A stretch of DNA of 40,774 bases, taken from positions 1 to 40,774 of the forward strand of contig JACSRG010000272.1 in the NCBI GenBank assembly GCA_014879865.1, read 5' to 3'. The DNA comes from Anaerolinea sp. (lineage in GTDB: Bacteria; Chloroflexota; Anaerolineae; Aggregatilineales; Phototrophicaceae). The notes under the pieces are model-generated. The model had not been told where the DNA came from, made no database searches, and worked only from the letters and a program-made list of their open reading frames with translations. Shown piece after piece: positions 17,203 through 26,900 of the stretch (within the stretch, counting starts at the first letter, position 1; every line of letters begins with the position of its first letter). The position numbers and the translations under genes were made by a program.

Positions 17203-17975
17203 CAGGCGGGTTTCTCCGCTTGTGCAAACGTGCGAATTTGGGCGTAAATCTCGTCGGCGCTGGCGATATACCGTCCGGTTCTTCCCCACAATCCCGCGTG
17301 AAGCGTTTGCATGTCATAGCTGACCGGCGGGTTGGCGGTCTGGTGCGTGTATTCCACATCAAAGGAGTAACGGGCAACAGCCCCGGCGCGCACGGGTTCG
17401 GTGGCAAAGTGGATCAGGCGCACAGGCGGATCGGCGCGCAAAACAATCTGCAGATCGCCCCACAGGTTCGCCATGTTGTAGAACTGGAATACACTGTCGG
17501 CGTGCGTCCATTCGGAAGACCCGCGATGAATCATGTCAAAGAGGAAGTTTTTTTTCAGCCCCGCGCCGAACAGTCCCGGCAGTCGCACGACGTACACATT
17601 CGGAAACTGTTCCAGTGCGAACTGTTCGAGTTCATAACGATTGCGTCCGTAGGCATCCAGTCGATCGAGCGTGATCGGCGTGTTTTCATCGACGGCAGGC
17701 GGCATCTTGAATACATCCACCGTCGAAATCAATACGAACTGACCCGCGTTGACATGTTTGAGATGCTCCATTAGGCTGATCAGGTTGGCGCGGTCGCCGT
17801 CCGGGTCTTGATTTGCCTTCCACTTGGCGGCGGGAGCGGCGGCGCACACAATGAGATCGTACTGCTGCCCGCGAATGTCCGCGATATTCTGCGAATGGTA
17901 CTGCGCATCAAAAACAGTTTGTCCGCGCAGTGTTGTGCCGACAAATCCGGTATAACCTAACAGGGCGTTGCTCAT
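17202..17975 (-). CDS. NAD-dependent epimerase/dehydratase-like protein with Y-x3-R
   Basis: This is a short SDR of 257 aa. The nucleotide loop is G-Y-T-G-F-V-G at 7-13, and L-I-S-T-V-D-V-F at 82-89 holds the serine/threonine position. The expected catalytic Y-x3-K reads Y109-G-R-N-R113, so the lysine is replaced by arginine. The usual long C-terminal substrate domain is shortened. It may be a reductase with altered chemistry or a non-catalytic binding protein. It is coupled to the TIM-barrel gene (overlap TGATG) and lies 11 bases after the glycosyltransferase at 17987, so it belongs to the same operon. Confidence 0.75.
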   Translation of the reverse strand: MSNALLGYTGFVGTTLRGQTVFDAQYHSQNIADIRGQQYDLIVCAAAPAAKWKANQDPDGDRANLISLMEHLKHVNAGQFVLISTVDVFKMPPAVDENTPITLDRLDAYGRNRYELEQFALEQFPNVYVVRLPGLFGAGLKKNFLFDMIHRGSSEWTHADSVFQFYNMANLWGDLQIVLRADPPVRLIHFATEPVRAGAVARYSFDVEYTHQTANPPVSYDMQTLHAGLWGRTGRYIASADEIYAQIRTFAQAEKPA

Positions 17976-17986
17976 CGATTCCCCTT

Positions 17987-18970
17987 CTAGGACTGCACGA
18001 TATTGAGTTTTTCCTGCTCGATGGTGCGGCTGTAACTGCTCACCGTACTGTGATCTTCATACTCGACGAAGTAGAGCGGTTCGTCTTTCGCCTCTTCCAA
18101 CAGCCGCCCGATGTATTCCGCTAAAATCGCCAGAATGATGAACAGCAGAAAGAACATCGTCGTATTGGTGATGGAAGTTGTCAGCCACCCTTCGGCAAGC
18201 TGCCCCTCGCGCACAATCGTGACAAGAATAATATAGCCCACATACAGGAGATTGAGAAAACTCGCTCCCAAGCCGAGCAGTGCGGCGAGCCGCAGCGGCG
18301 CGATCGAGTTATTGATCACTAGATTGATCACCACCCCGATTTTCTCCGCGCGTTTCACACCGCTGATCGTGGTTCCGCTGTCGCTGAGGATGTACGCATG
18401 ACGATAGCCTACCATTGAACCGAAGTGCTTTAAGTGGCGGCGACGGCTGCGAATCTGCGTGAGGGCATTGACAGCACGGCGGCTAAACAGGCGCGTGAAT
18501 CCATCCTCAAGCACGACTTCATAGCCTAACATGCGGCTGGCAAAGCGATAGAGTGCCCGTCCTGCCCAACGGTCGAGCGGAGAGTAGAGGCGCGTCAGAT
18601 TGCGCCGTACCACGACAATATCGTTTCCCTCCTGCGCTTTTTCCACCAACTGAGGGATCAGCTTCACATCGGCATCCGGTTCGATCAGAATGACATAATC
18701 TCCGATCGCGCTGTCGAGCGCCGCCGTGACTGCCGTATCGAGGCTGTAAATCCGCGAAAGACGTAGCAGTCGCACATTGGGGATTTGCTTCAGCTTCGCT
18801 GCGACAAGCTGATCCGTCCCATCATTCGAGGCATTATCCAAGATGAGGAATTCGTAATACTGGTATAAGCTGGATATCACGCCGGTGAGCGCGTCGATCA
18901 GGGAGTCAATCCGCTGAGATTCATTGCGGATAATCATACAGACTGAGATAAGACTGTCAGGATTGGTCAT
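17987..18970 (-). CDS. Glycosyltransferase family 2 with C-terminal membrane helices (GtrB/DPMS-like)
   Basis: This GT-A glycosyltransferase resembles polyprenyl-phosphate glucosyl- or mannosyltransferases such as GtrB. It has S-V-C-M-I-I-R-N-E-S-Q-R-I, I-L-D-N-A-S-N-D-G-T-D and E-P-D-A-D-V-K as the metal site. Two hydrophobic segments at about 225-250 and 268-290 anchor the C-terminus. The length of 327 aa matches GtrB. GtrB enzymes make the lipid-linked sugar donor that a GtrA flippase (22138-22656 here) and a GT-C transferase (20148-21971 here) then use. Its start overlaps the end of the upstream FAD gene by 14 bases. Confidence 0.86.
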   Translation of the reverse strand: MTNPDSLISVCMIIRNESQRIDSLIDALTGVISSLYQYYEFLILDNASNDGTDQLVAAKLKQIPNVRLLRLSRIYSLDTAVTAALDSAIGDYVILIEPDADVKLIPQLVEKAQEGNDIVVVRRNLTRLYSPLDRWAGRALYRFASRMLGYEVVLEDGFTRLFSRRAVNALTQIRSRRRHLKHFGSMVGYRHAYILSDSGTTISGVKRAEKIGVVINLVINNSIAPLRLAALLGLGASFLNLLYVGYIILVTIVREGQLAEGWLTTSITNTTMFFLLFIILAILAEYIGRLLEEAKDEPLYFVEYEDHSTVSSYSRTIEQEKLNIVQS

Positions 18971-20111
18971 GCGGTGCTTCTACCATTTCTTGATCGATGG
19001 GTTGAGCAAACTGCTGTAAATACTTCAGCACATCGTAGATGTTGTCTATTTTGCCGCCCATCACTAGATACAAGTTTTTCAGTCCATAGTGCTCGCGGCA
19101 CAAAATCGGGCGACCATCATCCGTTTCGTTTTTGAGCAGCACGGTTTTCACCTCGTACAGTGAGCGGACGTACCGCGCCTTGCTCAACGCGGGCAGATAC
19201 CGCTGCGAGTCGTGGATCATATAGGTCGCGTGTGTCTGAATATCCAACTCAGCAAGATACGCATATGGGTTGCGGTAGCCGTTAACCAGATCCGCCCAGG
19301 ATTCGTGAGGCGTGTAGCGAACATGGCTCAGGCTGTGCAGTCCCGCCGCTGGAAACGGCATCGTCGAGAAGAACGCGCCATCCATCACCGTGATCCCCAA
19401 TTCGCGCAGTTCGGGCGGCGGCTCGATCAATGCTAGTTCGGTGATTTCATGCTTCATCGGCAGCATCGGCAGTCCGGAGTTTTGCAGCACGGTATTGATC
19501 TGCGCATAGGTGCAGTTAAAGACTGCTTGCGTGCGGATAGATTCCCCGGTCGAAAGAGTCACGTTCAATGTGTCGCCGTCCGCCTGCTCGATGTGATGCA
19601 CTTCCGTCTGAAATCGCATAGGTACATCCAACCGGGTCAGCTTATCGCGCATCAAATCACGCAGCACCGCCGCGTTAAAGGCGAACTCGCGCACGGTGAA
19701 TACTTCTTCGATGAGCGCTGTATTGAATAAGCGTTTGACTGGGGGAGGAGCAGGGTGGATCGGCGCGCCGATATTCCGGCAAAACTCCTTGAATTGGTAG
19801 GCGTTCACTTTGCTGCCGCGCCGCGCGATCGCATAGATTTTCTCGAAGCTGTTATCGACACATTCTCGAAACTCGAGTGTGAAGCGGGGGAAATTCACCA
19901 GCGAGCGCCACGCCGTGATGAAACTGCGCGGGTAATGGTAGCCATTGTGGATGCGAGCTTGATTCACGTAGCTGGCACGCTGCATCAGATCTTCACTTGC
20001 TTCTAGAATGACCGCCTTGTATCCGTTCTGACGCAAAAACACGGCAAGGGCGCACCCGTAAAATCCCCCGCCGATGATGACCGTATCCCAGCTCGTCAAC
20101 TGTCCACCCAT
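18957..20111 (-). CDS. FAD-dependent oxidoreductase (DAO-type)
   Basis: This is a glucose-inhibited/DAO-superfamily flavoprotein. The N-terminal FAD loop is V-I-I-G-G-G-F-Y-G-C-A at 11-21, followed by the acidic end of strand 2 (V-I-L-E-A). R-I-H-N-G-Y-H-Y-P-R-S lies near 53-63. The C-terminus has Y-L-V-M-G-G-K-I-D-N, which closes around the flavin. I use ATG 20111, seven bases after AAGGA, rather than GTG 20114. It is 384 aa. It is the first gene of the minus-strand run 20111-14919 that continues with GT2, SDR, TIM-barrel, GT2 and DUF218 genes. Homologues in such loci are annotated as amino-sugar or sugar-nucleotide oxidoreductases, but a substrate is not shown. Confidence 0.8.
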   Translation of the reverse strand: MGGQLTSWDTVIIGGGFYGCALAVFLRQNGYKAVILEASEDLMQRASYVNQARIHNGYHYPRSFITAWRSLVNFPRFTLEFRECVDNSFEKIYAIARRGSKVNAYQFKEFCRNIGAPIHPAPPPVKRLFNTALIEEVFTVREFAFNAAVLRDLMRDKLTRLDVPMRFQTEVHHIEQADGDTLNVTLSTGESIRTQAVFNCTYAQINTVLQNSGLPMLPMKHEITELALIEPPPELRELGITVMDGAFFSTMPFPAAGLHSLSHVRYTPHESWADLVNGYRNPYAYLAELDIQTHATYMIHDSQRYLPALSKARYVRSLYEVKTVLLKNETDDGRPILCREHYGLKNLYLVMGGKIDNIYDVLKYLQQFAQPIDQEMVEAPHDQS

Positions 20112-20147
20112 CACTTAATCCTTCGCTGCGGCGCGACACGGACAGCT

Positions 20148-21971
20148 TTACGGAACCTGAAAGATTGTATAGCTCGATCCACAGTAAGAAATCTGTCGAA
20201 TGTTTGTATAGCCATATTGAGTAAGGAGGTTGCTGCCCGTGGGCGTGTTGTCCGCGATTAACACGATATTGACATTGCTTTGTTGCAATTGCCGATTGAT
20301 CTCATCGAGTGTAATTTTCTCTGGGTTAAGATACCCCACGCTGCGCACCCCCGTGAAGTAAGCTATATCCATGCTTGCCCTCCAATTATCCCCTACACTC
20401 GCTATGGGGGCGATTAGATCGCTGGCAATGATTGTAGAGTCATCTAATGCGCATTCATCAGACTGTTCGTCACCTCGAACAATTGATAAAGTTGTGCCGA
20501 CTATGAAACGCATTGGAGAACTGGATGCGAGACCGATCAGAAGTCCCATTGTCGTAACCAGCATGATCGCTCTACTTAGCGAATAGGTTTCCAGAACATG
20601 CTGCAATATCAGCAGTGCCGCAAACAGGATAAAGATATAAGGCACAATAAAATATCGCACACCCCCACTCGAAAGCGTTAACATATAACCACTGATGTAA
20701 AGTGCTGCTGTGAGGAGTAAAAAAGCAACGCCATTGCGGTATTTGTTTTTGCTACGAAACATAATCAGTGCGCTCAGGCTGAGAATGCCTAGCACAGATA
20801 CGACTGTATTAATTCCAAGAAAGTAATAGATATTTTCAGCGATCAATGAGATTTGATGCTGGAAATTTTCGCTGCTTGAGAAGGGACTCCAGTTATAGTT
20901 AGGTTGTAATTCCGGCAAATGGTCTTCCCATGGAAACAGAATATCAGAAGGGAATGGGCACAGAACCTCGCCTGCTATACATGTGACAGAACGTTCCCTA
21001 TCCGCTCCAATTGCGACCAACCCGCGCGTGTGCGCAGCACTTGTGGAAAATGTGAAGTATCCGTAACGCTCACTCAACAGGATAATCCAAGGCGTAATCA
21101 CAAATGCTAACAGCAAGACAAAACTGGGCACAAATCGTAGGACCGGCTTGAGCGAACGTTTCTGTACCCACAACCATCCGCCATAAATCAAGAGATGAGC
21201 AACGATAAAGGTTAGGTTATAAGAACGAGCGAAATATGCTAAACCAGCAACAATACCGGCAGCCAAACCGAAGATAATAGGCTGTGAGACCACATTGCGA
21301 CTCATAATAATGCAGAGATAACCCAGTAAAAATGCTACACCAATGATATCTGCAGTGATGGATGTAATAGAAGAAAGCAGGATGGCGACAAAACCAGCAA
21401 TCACAAGCCGAAAGATGCGCCGAAGACCGAACTGCCCCGCAAGCACAACAGACAATACTGTTGATACCAGACCAGAGATGACAATCAAATAGCGTATAGC
21501 AAGTTCTGGGGTGATACCAATGCTCGTAACGATTGCTGTTAACCACGAGATCATGGGCGACCAATAGCCCCGCACGACAAAATCACCCGCTGCATATCGG
21601 CGGGCAATTTCTAAATATCCCAGTGCATCAGGGTTTAGAATCCACTCGAGGCGTTTTGCTTGAACAACTCCATACACTAGGAATGTGAAGGCAATAAGTA
21701 ACATTCCATTGATAAAAAAGCGCTTACCCTCGACAGTTTGCTGGATCCATCTCCAAGATTGCTTTGCGGATAAAACTGTCTTTGTGCCACTAGGCACTGC
21801 TTGCGCGACATAGTAGATTCCGATAATCGCGACAATTGCAAGTGCTAGAGCCACTATGTCACTTAAGGTGTGGTAAGTGTAAAAATGGAAAAGAAGTAGT
21901 CCGACGAGTACAAAAATAGTTAAAAATAGTGCTATCATGTTTACAAGGCGATTGCGTGTTGTTGCTACCAT
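20148..21971 (-). CDS. Polytopic GT-C glycosyltransferase-like protein (GT39/ArnT-like)
   Basis: This large membrane protein (607 aa, about 12 hydrophobic segments) has the layout of PMT/ArnT-type GT-C enzymes, which use a polyprenyl-phosphate sugar on the outer face of the membrane. After the first pair of helices it reads I-L-N-P-D-A-L-G-Y-L-E-I-A. D115 lies where the catalytic aspartate of the family is expected. A soluble C-terminal part follows, ending in a small alpha/beta fold. The gene looks AT-richer than the operon next to it. It forms a plausible set with GtrB (17987-18970) and GtrA (22138-22656) for side-branch glycosylation. Assignment to GT39 rests on topology and the D-A-x-x-Y motif. 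Confidence 0.7.
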   Translation of the reverse strand: MVATTRNRLVNMIALFLTIFVLVGLLLFHFYTYHTLSDIVALALAIVAIIGIYYVAQAVPSGTKTVLSAKQSWRWIQQTVEGKRFFINGMLLIAFTFLVYGVVQAKRLEWILNPDALGYLEIARRYAAGDFVVRGYWSPMISWLTAIVTSIGITPELAIRYLIVISGLVSTVLSVVLAGQFGLRRIFRLVIAGFVAILLSSITSITADIIGVAFLLGYLCIIMSRNVVSQPIIFGLAAGIVAGLAYFARSYNLTFIVAHLLIYGGWLWVQKRSLKPVLRFVPSFVLLLAFVITPWIILLSERYGYFTFSTSAAHTRGLVAIGADRERSVTCIAGEVLCPFPSDILFPWEDHLPELQPNYNWSPFSSSENFQHQISLIAENIYYFLGINTVVSVLGILSLSALIMFRSKNKYRNGVAFLLLTAALYISGYMLTLSSGGVRYFIVPYIFILFAALLILQHVLETYSLSRAIMLVTTMGLLIGLASSSPMRFIVGTTLSIVRGDEQSDECALDDSTIIASDLIAPIASVGDNWRASMDIAYFTGVRSVGYLNPEKITLDEINRQLQQSNVNIVLIADNTPTGSNLLTQYGYTNIRQISYCGSSYTIFQVP

Positions 21972-22137
21972 GTTTGGTTTACTCCGGCAGTGCGTGGTAT
22001 TGATGAGCTGAATTACAGAAAGATATTGATTATTATAAGGGAAGTCAGCTGTTGCAAGCGAGTTATGAGTAAAATATATAGTTTTTCGCTTGCAAGCCCA
22101 CGTTCGCAGAAATCCGCCAATGATAATTTATGGCATC

Positions 22138-22656
22138 TCAAACATGTTCAAGACCCACCCGCTTTGCCGCCGCGCGATATGTCCAGCGACGGTTTGCGTA
22201 ATAATTCCACACCATACTGACCCCCATCGCCGTCATTTGAGCGAAATTTGCGCCCAATGTACGAGCAAGTGCAGCATCACTCATCGCTGATGCCGCGCCC
22301 GATTGTGCTATTGGGAACAACAGCGACACAACGATCAGCCGCAGTACCAACGCCGAGAAACTAACAACCACGAATACAGGAAGCTGCCGCCCAACTGACT
22401 GCTGTTCCACGCCGCGGAATGTCCAATAGCGATGCAGCAGATAATTGGACGCCAGCCCACCAATAAATCCGCCCGCACTCGCCAGCATGACAGCTTCGCT
22501 ACCTAGATTTATCCCATTGATGAATATCCAGAGTAGGATATTCATGAGAGCTACATCAATGGCTGCACCAGTAACAAGGACGACCATGAAGCGCACAAAC
22601 TGGAGGTTCTCCGACATGAACTTGCGATAAGTGCTAAACGATCTACTTGAGGGCAT
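22138..22656 (-). CDS. GtrA-family membrane protein
   Basis: This is a four-helix membrane protein of the GtrA family (PF04138), thought to flip polyprenyl-phosphate-linked sugars across the inner membrane. F-V-R-F-M-V-V-L-V-T-G-A-A-I-D opens helix 1. S-N-Y-L-L-H-R-Y-W-T-F follows helix 2, and W-N-Y-Y-A-N-R-R-W-T-Y ends the last helix; these two N-x-x-x-x-R-x-W-T-F/Y motifs are typical. I start it at ATG 22656, seven bases after AAGGA. The frame could extend to 22683 but has no ribosome site there. It is 172 aa. It is the last polysaccharide gene before the jet operon, whose final gene ends at 22845. Confidence 0.88.
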   Translation of the reverse strand: MPSSRSFSTYRKFMSENLQFVRFMVVLVTGAAIDVALMNILLWIFINGINLGSEAVMLASAGGFIGGLASNYLLHRYWTFRGVEQQSVGRQLPVFVVVSFSALVLRLIVVSLLFPIAQSGAASAMSDAALARTLGANFAQMTAMGVSMVWNYYANRRWTYRAAAKRVGLEHV

Positions 22657-22844
22657 ATTCAAGTCCTTCATTGAAAGCGACACTGACTCATCGCGAGTCG
22701 TCCGTTTTTGTACCTTAAGGAACTTTCAGCAAAGTGTATTCGGTTCCGCAAATATCCGTAGTGGTAATCACATCAAATCCCTGATGGTTAAATACTTGTA
22801 CTGCACCCTTGGAATTGGACACAAAAAGTGAGCTACTTAACTGA

Positions 22845-23981
22845 TTATTCATAATAGATTATTACCTGCAATAGTGCACTTATCGGAATGCGCTCTTGCT
22901 CTAACCTAAGATTGCGCTCCACCAACCAGCGATACAACCGTCGTTCTTCTTCATCGAGTTCCGGCAAATCGATCAAGGGTGCAGGCGTCCCCTCGACCAC
23001 ATACTCGGCGTAAGCATCGAAAGTCGTTCGATCCATCAATACCGCGCGAATGACTGCCGTTGGCAGTGATCGACGCAGCAGCGCCAAAATCTGAAACCCT
23101 TGTGCGTCCAGATCGCCCCAGTAGTACAGCGGACATTCAGACAACCATCCGACCTGCCCTAGCTGCTCTACTGCAAACCCCTGACCAAAAATTGCAAACG
23201 TCTCCGGGAGCATCGGCAGGCGGAGGAACGGCAATTTGTTCTCGACGATCAAACCGCGCTGCGATCGCAGATTTAGCTGGTTCAAATCCGGTACTGGCAA
23301 ACTGATGTCGGTCAGTGCCAACCCAAAGCGACTCTCAAGCTGATTGTCCAGCAGTCGTATCCGCACCAAGGGCGCATCTTCGTGCAGACCAAACCGTCCA
23401 GCGAAGTGACTTGCTTCCGACTCCCCCTGCCCCGGTGACAGCAGCGCGTCGAGCAGTTCGCGCAAGATACGTTGGTGGGTCTCGACGAACTTTGTATGCA
23501 CCGGGATCGGCAGTTCACGCATCGACAGCGCGGGCTGCGGATGCTCCTGAAAGTAGGCGCATACTTCGAGCAGCGCATCCCATTCGCCGTGATGAACGAT
23601 CACCTTCAGCGGTGAAGCGATCATCCACGCCTCTAAAGCCGGGACGCGCTGGCGGATCAGCGAAACGTCATTGACGAAAGCCTCATATTCGGCTTGTTTG
23701 TCGATGAGGCGCAGGAAAACATCGGCGCTATCCACCCACACAGCGCGCGGTACCGACTGCTTACCCCACTGCCGAAACGTACGAGTCTCGCGCTCGATGC
23801 GGCACCTTTCCCTTTCAAGCGGATCGAGACGCGCCGCCGCCGCGCGCAGTTCGCTGAACTGCTCAGGGAGTTTCCCGACCCGGACTGACAGCGCCGTGAA
23901 AGGCTTGTTCTCAAGCAACTCTCGCAGAAAAGTCTCGTAGTGGCGTGCGAATTTTTGCCGCACCGCATCGGGCGTCAACAT
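22845..23981 (-). CDS. jetD: Wadjet nuclease subunit JetD (DUF3322 + DUF2220 Toprim)
   Basis: JetD is the Toprim-type nuclease of the Wadjet anti-plasmid system. After the JetABC condensin has reeled in a small circle, JetD cuts it. The N-terminal half (about 1-190) is the DUF3322 part, with F-R-Q-W-G-K near 67. The C-terminal half is the DUF2220 Toprim domain. E247 in the motif I-V-E-N-K-L-P-F-L and the D-x-D pair D290 and D292 in W-G-D-L-D-A-Q-G are the metal ligands. R-L-E-Q-E-R-I-P near the end is also a family signature. At 378 aa it is intact. It lies 6 bases downstream of jetC and is the last gene of the operon. Confidence 0.93.
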   Translation of the reverse strand: MLTPDAVRQKFARHYETFLRELLENKPFTALSVRVGKLPEQFSELRAAAARLDPLERERCRIERETRTFRQWGKQSVPRAVWVDSADVFLRLIDKQAEYEAFVNDVSLIRQRVPALEAWMIASPLKVIVHHGEWDALLEVCAYFQEHPQPALSMRELPIPVHTKFVETHQRILRELLDALLSPGQGESEASHFAGRFGLHEDAPLVRIRLLDNQLESRFGLALTDISLPVPDLNQLNLRSQRGLIVENKLPFLRLPMLPETFAIFGQGFAVEQLGQVGWLSECPLYYWGDLDAQGFQILALLRRSLPTAVIRAVLMDRTTFDAYAEYVVEGTPAPLIDLPELDEEERRLYRWLVERNLRLEQERIPISALLQVIIYYE

Positions 23982-23987
23982 GGATGG

Positions 23988-26900
23988 CTATCGGGGCGCT
24001 GACTGCGTATTTTGTTCATATTCGGCGCGCTGCGCTTGATATTCTTCGACGGTCAGGTTGCGGATCCGTGACTCATTCCCCTCCATGTTATTGACCACAT
24101 AGTGATAAGCGCCGACGTAGTGTTCGACCACCGGAATCTTGTCCAGTGGCGTCACGACGAGCAGTTGCAGCCCAAGCCCTCTGAACAACTCCATAGCATA
24201 TCGGGCATTGGCGTCATCGACCTTGCTGAACGCCTCGTCGATCATCACGAAGCGGAAGCTCTGCCGCGCCGGAAGCTCATTGATTGCGTACTGGTATGCG
24301 ACCGCCGATGCCAAAATGGTATACGCCAGCTTGGCTTTTTGACCACCCGACATCCCCGCCGAGTCGCTGTGATACCGCCGCTGGCTGTGATCATCGCGCC
24401 ACAATTCCTCGGCAGCGAAGTTGAGCCAGCGCCGCACGTCAGTGACCTTTTCCGCCCAGCGTTCATCGGTTTCAAAGCGCCGGATCAAAGCCCGGATGCG
24501 CATAAACGCCGCCTCGTTCGCGGCAGCATCATTCCCGACCGTGTTTTCAGTGCAGTCGCGTAGTTCGGCACGAAACGCGCTGATCTCCGGTTCTTGCGTT
24601 AGCTCATAGCGAAGTTGAATATAGACCGAAGTCTCATACGGAATATGCACCAGCGAACTATTCAAGCGGTCAATGACATCGCGGTAGGTATCCACCTGCC
24701 GTTCGAGATCGGCGCGGAAGCCCGCGATATTGTCGATCATCTTCTTGTCCAGCAGTTCTTTGAACCGCCGCTCGAACCGGGGCAAATCCTCACTCTGGAT
24801 ACGTTTGAGCAAATCCTCTAAACCCGGCAGCGCGGCTAAACCACTGCCGATGCTTTCCGTTTCTGCCCTGAATTCTGAGCGGAAATTGGCGATGCGTTCG
24901 ACCAGCGACTGCTCAACTTTGGCGCGCTGATTCTGGTACGTCTGCGCCCGGTTAGAGAAGTATTGACGCATGCGGTCTTGCGCTGAACCAACGTTGTCGA
25001 GACTGAGCGGATCACGGATCAGCTTTTCCAACTCACGATGTATGACTTTCCCCTCTGTTTGCCACATTTCCACCGGATGCTCGCGTAACTCAGCCTCCGC
25101 CTGTTCCAACTGGCGCTTATGCCGGGACAGATCGCTGTTACACGTGCCGATCACCGAATTGAGCCGGTACAACGTATCTTGAAGGTCTTTAGCCTCTTCT
25201 TTCAGCGCATCATGCTGCTCTTGGAGCGTGCGGCGGCGATCTGAACTCGCCTCAAGTCGGCGCTGCTCCTCGATATTCGCTTCATACGCTTGCAGCGGAG
25301 TTCGCCAATCAATCTCTTGGAAGTCTTCAAAGCTCAAGAACTTCCGAATATTATCCTGCCGGGTCTGCGCCTGCCGTTCCCCCTGCTGCGCCCGTTGACG
25401 TTCCCCTTGCAGCTTTTCGATCTCCCCTTGTAGACCCTTAAGCTGTGCGCGCAGCGATTCGAGCTTAACGCGGTTGTCCCATCCTAAAACGTAGCGCGAA
25501 TAATCGCGGATGTTGTACCGGTCATCCTTTTCGTAGCGCGTTTCATCATGCTTGATCTGACCTTCAACGGTGATCCCGCGTCTCTCATGATGCAGTTCGT
25601 CAAGGCTCGCGCAGCACACGTAATCGAACTTCCGGCTGATCTCCGTGCGCAGCCACTCGCCAAACGTGGTATCAGGATGAACTTCAACCTTGCGGTAAAC
25701 AACGTTTGTGGGCAGGCGGGAAAGATTCACAGGGGATGTTTCCTGCACCCGCTGATAGACCAACCTCCCATTGAGGTGATGGTCATTCACATAGCGGCTT
25801 AAACGGGCATAAAAGCGCGACTCGACCAGCAGATTGAGCGCAAAGCCATGCAACAACCGTTCAATCGCCCCTTCCCACGCCGCCTCTTCTTCGCGCACGC
25901 GCAGCAGTTCGCCGGCAAAGGGCAGCGCATTCGCGTCAATTTTCAGCGCGCGCGCCACCTGTTCGCGGATTTCTAGACTCACGCGGGGAATTTGCGTGCG
26001 CCGCTGTTCCAGCGAAGCGATGTCAGCCTCAAGTTCCTTCAACGAGTTCATGCGCGGAGTAAGCTGTACAATCGCCCGGTCTGCATGTTTGCGCGCTTCT
26101 GCCTCAAAATTGATCAACTCAGGCAGTTCTGCTTCTGCCTGCGCGCGGTTGGCATGAAAACTCGCCGCGTCGATGGCTTCGCCCAAGCCGACATCCTCGG
26201 CGGCTTCCGTATAGCGGCGTGCCTTCTCTTGCTTTTTATTGCGCTCCCGACTTAAGTCTTGAGCCTCATCCTTGAGCCGCTGAAGCGCGCGCCCGATTTC
26301 ATCTGCTTCGAGTTCGGCGCGCAACCGGCTGATCTGGCTGTCGGTTTTCTGTTTCTCTGCCTCAAACTGCTGAAAACGCGTCTGATGTTCAGCTAAATCG
26401 ACCTGCACTTGCTTCATTGCCACAGTCAGCAGTTCGTATCGCTGATAGGCAAAATAGAGCGGCAGCACCCTTTCACAGCGCGTAGTCTCTTCGATTTGCC
26501 CATCAATCTGCTGCCAACGAATCGACTCATCGTGGATCGGCAGCAGTAGATCGCGCTGCCGCTGCGCCTTCAAAATCGCTTCGTGTGCTTTGGTCAAATT
26601 CTCGTAGTTATCGCGCAATAGCTGGATTTGCTGCTCGATGTTCGTTCGCTCCAGCATGTGATCGCGGACAAACTGATTCAGGCTGCCAATCTCTTTGATC
26701 GACACGGTTTGATTGAACAATTCGAGCGCCTTTTCCGAGCGCAACCCCAGCAAACCACGAAATTTACTGCTGTAGTCGTTGAATTGGTCGTTGACCTGTA
26801 CGCCTAAACCGCGCAGACGTCGCCGCAGCGCATTTAGCGTCTCAAATCCCGCAAAGTGTTCTTGAATTGAGAGTGGAATCGACGCTGTGAAGTAATCGAC

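Noticed and set aside
22631-22831. Small plus-strand open frame between gtrA and jetD
   Set aside because: No ribosome site, no recognisable motif, partly antisense to gtrA.
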